Below, piece after piece: positions 13,527-15,712 of a stretch of 15,712 nucleotides of DNA. A program made the position numbers and the translations under genes. Location of the stretch: NCBI RefSeq assembly GCF_018373335.1, contig NZ_JAHAHH010000022.1, forward strand, positions 1-15,712, given 5' to 3'. Source of the DNA: Negativicoccus succinicivorans (GTDB lineage Bacteria; Bacillota; Negativicutes; Veillonellales; Negativicoccaceae). Positions within the stretch are counted from its first letter, which is position 1, and every line of letters starts with the position of its first letter. The notes beneath the pieces are model-generated. The model searched no databases. It was not told the DNA's origin and was given only the letters and a program-made list of their open reading frames with translations.

Positions 13527-15053
13527 GTGGCAGGAATTAAAAACAAAGCCTGCATTCCCTCCACCAGTTGGAATCGTTTGCGCAAGCTCTACGGTAACGA
13601 AAGAATAGACTATTATAATTTACTCGAAGAAAGTTACCTCAGCGCTCGCGAAAACGGCACTCTCACTGAACGGAAGGATGAGGAAGTCGCGTACCTGCTG
13701 AATCGCCCCAGCGTCACCGGCAAGGCGGTCGCGGTTCGTTACATTCCCAACGCCGACTCCTACCGCGAGAAAAATCCGCAGTGGATTTGGTATTTAAGCG
13801 AAGTCAATGAAACGGAAGCGGCGGCGACAGGCGATGGTAAAAAGGAACGGCGTAAACCCGCACGCGCGAAAAACGGCAAACTCGCCAAAACATTGACGCC
13901 CACGACGCAACGGGTCATTCAAGTGCCGTCGAACAAACCGGAGGAAGTCAAGCGCTCATCGAAATCGTCGGCCAAGCAAAATAACGCCGCACAAGCGACG
14001 GAAAGCAACGGAGCGGCGAAGAAAATAGCGAAAAACAATTCGGTGAAAACGGCGCATCGCATCGTCGACGCGTTGCCGCCGGAAATCGCGGGCGGCGCGC
14101 CCGGCAGTGAAGAGGTCGGCCCGAACGTCGCGTTGCGGCAATTCGCCTGGCTCGGCGCGGAAATTGAGTTTTATAACGACTTATATAAGATGATGAAGAG
14201 CGAGCCATGGTATTTTTCGAACGACACTCACAATGCCAGCTTGGCGAGCTATATAAACTATACGTTTTACCGTCTGCAGACCGAGAACAAAATCGTCTAC
14301 TCCCTGGATAACCGCTACGCCGCTTTCAACACCGGCCTCGTCGACAATCGGGATAACGAGATTTACGCCTTATTCGCGCGTGAATCCGGTTACCGTCAGG
14401 AATGGGTCTATCGCGCGTTCTGCATTCGCGGCACGGGCGACGGCAAAATTCTCAGCGAAAAATTCGTCGAATTTCCGGAGAAAGCGGACTACGCGCTCGA
14501 CCCGCGCTTGCAGCAGATCGGCCGCGATACGGAGCTGGATGTCGACTTCCAGCATATCGTGATCGCCAACGCGGGACGTTTGCCCGAAGAAACCTTGATT
14601 GACGAAAGCGACCGCGATACCAAATCGCCGTTGAAAAATATCCTCGTGCAACGTCGTCGCTTGCAAGAGCAGGGCGACCGCGAAGGTGTTGCGCAGCAAA
14701 ACTATAAACTCGGCACATTGGTAGCCGAGCATGAAGAATGGCAAAATCGCCTGCTCGACCGCTTGGAAGAGCATGTGAAAGTCGCGCGCGACCGCGTGGA
14801 TCAAAACCCCGCTATCGCCATTCCCGTCTATTATCCCGGCAAAAACACGATGAGCGTCATCCTTCCCTTGTATCGTTTCCGTGATGACGACATCGCTTAC
14901 GGCGCGTTGGTCGTCGGCATTACGCCGGCGGGAAATTATCAGGCGCACACGCTGTTGACGCCTAAAATGGCGTACGTTGACGCGCGTATCGTGCGACCGA
15001 TCGACAGCCTTTGGCTGATGAAAGCCTATCTCGCCGCCAATGAAGAAAACTAA
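13527..15053 (+). CDS. DUF3825 domain-containing protein
   Basis: 508 residues from GTG 13527, set by the strong ribosome binding site AAGGAGGTG at 13514-13522. The frame is open back to 13347 but that part covers the terminator and promoter. Three parts: an N-terminal globular region (1-95, 'SWNRLRKLYGNERIDYYNLLEESYLSA' onward); a basic Lys/Ala/Ser-rich linker (about 100-178); and a C-terminal domain (about 200-500) that I recognise as DUF3825 from 'AAFNTGLVDNRDNEIYALF', 'EKADYALDPRLQQIGRD', 'DFQHIVIANAGRLPEETL', 'RVDQNPAIAIPVYYPGKNTMSVILPL' and 'YQAHTLLTPKMAYVDARIVRP'. No signal peptide or membrane segment is seen, so it should be cytoplasmic. The biochemical function is not known to me. 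It stands alone between its own promoter and terminator. Confidence 0.88.
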   Translation: MAGIKNKACIPSTSWNRLRKLYGNERIDYYNLLEESYLSARENGTLTERKDEEVAYLLNRPSVTGKAVAVRYIPNADSYREKNPQWIWYLSEVNETEAAATGDGKKERRKPARAKNGKLAKTLTPTTQRVIQVPSNKPEEVKRSSKSSAKQNNAAQATESNGAAKKIAKNNSVKTAHRIVDALPPEIAGGAPGSEEVGPNVALRQFAWLGAEIEFYNDLYKMMKSEPWYFSNDTHNASLASYINYTFYRLQTENKIVYSLDNRYAAFNTGLVDNRDNEIYALFARESGYRQEWVYRAFCIRGTGDGKILSEKFVEFPEKADYALDPRLQQIGRDTELDVDFQHIVIANAGRLPEETLIDESDRDTKSPLKNILVQRRRLQEQGDREGVAQQNYKLGTLVAEHEEWQNRLLDRLEEHVKVARDRVDQNPAIAIPVYYPGKNTMSVILPLYRFRDDDIAYGALVVGITPAGNYQAHTLLTPKMAYVDARIVRPIDSLWLMKAYLAANEEN

Positions 15054-15070
15054 AACGCATTTTAATTTAG

Positions 15071-15103
15071 CCTCTCATCTTGTCACGAGACGAGAGGTTT
15101 TTT
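15071..15103 (+). terminator. Rho-independent terminator after the DUF3825 gene
   Basis: CCTCTC (15071-15076) pairs with GAGAGG (15092-15097); after one mismatch TCT pairs with AGA, with a small inner stem. Six T residues follow at 15098-15103. Confidence 0.87.
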
Positions 15104-15223
15104 CTTTCCGCCGCGCGGCGGATCGGGCTAAATATTAAAAAATGAGCGCAAAAATAGAAATTGACATTGGTACTAGAATAAAATTAAAAGTTTTCAAAAT
15201 GGCTAAAAACCCTTGTAAACCGC

Positions 15224-15252
15224 TTGATTTCGCGTTTTCCAAATGGTACGAT
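15224..15252 (+). promoter_or_regulatory. Predicted promoter of the SLH/OmpM gene
   Basis: TTGATT at 15224-15229 (4 of 6), a 17-base spacer and TACGAT at 15247-15252 (4 of 6) preceded by TG, an extended -10. Transcription would begin near 15259. The long leader fits an abundant envelope protein, but the boxes are only moderate. Confidence 0.5.
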
Positions 15253-15326
15253 GTAAACACAGTAAGCGAGACGACAGACGCTGCTGGCAGAGTCGAGGGT
15301 AGAGGAAACCAGGTCACTCGCACCGC

Positions 15327-15375
15327 GACACTCTGAAAACTTTCTGTCGAAATTTTGAACTCAAAGGAGAGTGTC
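15327..15375 (+). promoter_or_regulatory. Inverted repeat pairing with the ribosome binding site of the SLH gene
   Basis: GACACTCT at 15327-15334 is the exact reverse complement of AGAGTGTC at 15368-15375. The second arm covers the end of the ribosome binding site AAAGGAGAG (15363-15371), so pairing would partly hide it. The loop is 33 bases and contains a further small TTTC/GAAA stem (15341-15352). Confidence 0.45.
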
Positions 15376-15379
15376 AATT

Positions 15380-15712
15380 ATGATGAATAAAAAATTGGCA
15401 ACAGTATTGGCAGCGACTTGCGTCCTCGGCGCAACGACAGCATTCGCAGCACCGAATCCGTTCTCGGATGTAACTCCGAACGACTGGGCTTACCAGGCAG
15501 TATCTCAACTCGCCGCGGAAGGCGTTGTTGAAGGATATCCGGATGGAACATTCAAAGGTCAGCAGAACATGACCCGTTATGAAATGGCGCAGATGGTCGC
15601 TCGCGCGATGGTGAAACAGGATCAGTTGAACGCGGAACAACAGGCGCAATTGAACCGTTTGGCTGACGAATTCGCGAACGAACTGAACAGCCTCGGCGTA
15701 CGCGTTTCCAAC
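15380..15712 (+). CDS. SLH-domain outer-membrane protein of the OmpM/porin type (3' truncated)
   Basis: The first 111 codons are visible and no stop is reached. The ATG at 15380 follows AAAGGAGAG (15363-15371); ATG 15383 is the next codon and a possible alternative. Residues 1-23 form a signal peptide ('MMNKKLATVLAATCVLGATTAFA'-like composition, cleaved after AFA). Residues 25-76 are one SLH domain: 'NPFSDVTPNDWAYQAVSQLAAEG', 'EGYPDGTF', 'MTRYEMAQMVARA'. It is followed by a helical, coiled-coil-like segment rich in Gln, Leu and Asn ('QLNAEQQAQLNRLADEFANEL'). In Negativicutes this order leads into an outer-membrane beta-barrel, with the SLH domain anchoring the outer membrane to modified peptidoglycan. 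The barrel is outside the window, so the porin assignment rests on this family architecture. Confidence 0.88.
   Translation, partial: MMNKKLATVLAATCVLGATTAFAAPNPFSDVTPNDWAYQAVSQLAAEGVVEGYPDGTFKGQQNMTRYEMAQMVARAMVKQDQLNAEQQAQLNRLADEFANELNSLGVRVSN

Larger units (their letters stand above)
15104..15379. other. Intergenic region and leader of the SLH/OmpM gene
   Basis: About 276 bases without a convincing gene. It holds a 14-bp GC palindrome (15108-15121), an AT-rich stretch with an isolated TTGACA at 15161-15166 lacking a good -10, the predicted promoter at 15224-15252, and a leader of about 120 bases with two inverted-repeat pairs: CGACAGA (15272-15278) / TCTGTCG (15343-15349) and GACACTCT (15327-15334) / AGAGTGTC (15368-15375). 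Confidence 0.6.

Noticed and set aside
15161..15189. A promoter with TTGACA at 15161-15166
   Set aside because: The -35 is perfect, but the sequence at the right distance (TTAAAA at 15184-15189) matches only 3 of 6; the pair at 15224-15252 with an extended -10 was preferred, though this one cannot be excluded.
15142..15336. A 64-codon open frame before the SLH gene
   Set aside because: No ribosome binding site, composition unlike neighbouring genes, and the predicted promoter lies inside it; more likely untranslated leader.
1..15712. CRISPR arrays, insertion sequences, tRNA and rRNA genes
   Set aside because: No regularly spaced repeats, transposase motifs, terminal inverted repeats, or cloverleaf/rRNA-like segments were seen.

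Overview
All genes lie on the + strand. The window looks like a chromosomal segment of a diderm firmicute of the class Negativicutes. Two things point there. The gene order holB-ricT-trmN6(yabB)-rsmI-metG-tatD is the conserved Firmicutes cluster known from Bacillus. The window then ends in a secreted protein with an N-terminal SLH domain followed by a short coiled region, the build of the OmpM-type outer-membrane proteins of Veillonella, Selenomonas and Megasphaera. Coding DNA is moderately GC-rich (many gcg, cgc and gcc codons); intergenic DNA is AT-richer. I cannot name genus or species from sequence alone.

Layout. (1) Bases 1-909: the tail of a thioredoxin-reductase-like flavoprotein, then endonuclease III (nth). 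(2) 882-1364: a strong promoter overlapping the nth stop, a 131-residue protein of unknown function, and a terminator. (3) 1368-4150: a near-consensus promoter, a protein resembling a degenerate N6-adenine DNA methylase joined to a type I target-recognition domain, then, overlapping by 28 bp, a secreted class 3 lipase with an extra C-terminal domain, then a terminator. (4) 4254-10523: the housekeeping operon holB, ricT, trmN6, rsmI, metG, tatD. Neighbours overlap or nearly touch, there is an extended -10 promoter in front, and a terminator follows tatD. (5) 10577-13420: a three-gene ABC importer (lipoprotein, permease, ATPase) of the TrpX/ABC_sub_bind type, with its own promoter, a repeat-rich leader that holds a ten-codon open frame with two Trp codons, and a palindromic terminator. 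(6) 13468-15103: a single-gene unit coding for a DUF3825-family protein. (7) 15104-15712: a long leader with structure near the ribosome binding site, then the 5' part of the SLH/OmpM-type gene, cut by the window end.

How the parts work together. The housekeeping operon joins clamp loading (HolB), RNA-processing/phosphorelay control (RicT), rRNA and tRNA modification (RsmI, TrmN6), tRNA charging (MetG) and a metal-dependent deoxyribonuclease (TatD). The ABC operon is a complete importer, probably for an aromatic amino acid or related compound. The parts that most merit a second look are the methylase-like/lipase gene pair, the Trp-containing leader frame of the importer, the DUF3825 gene and the possible translational control stem in front of the SLH gene. 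I found no mobile element, CRISPR array, rRNA or tRNA.
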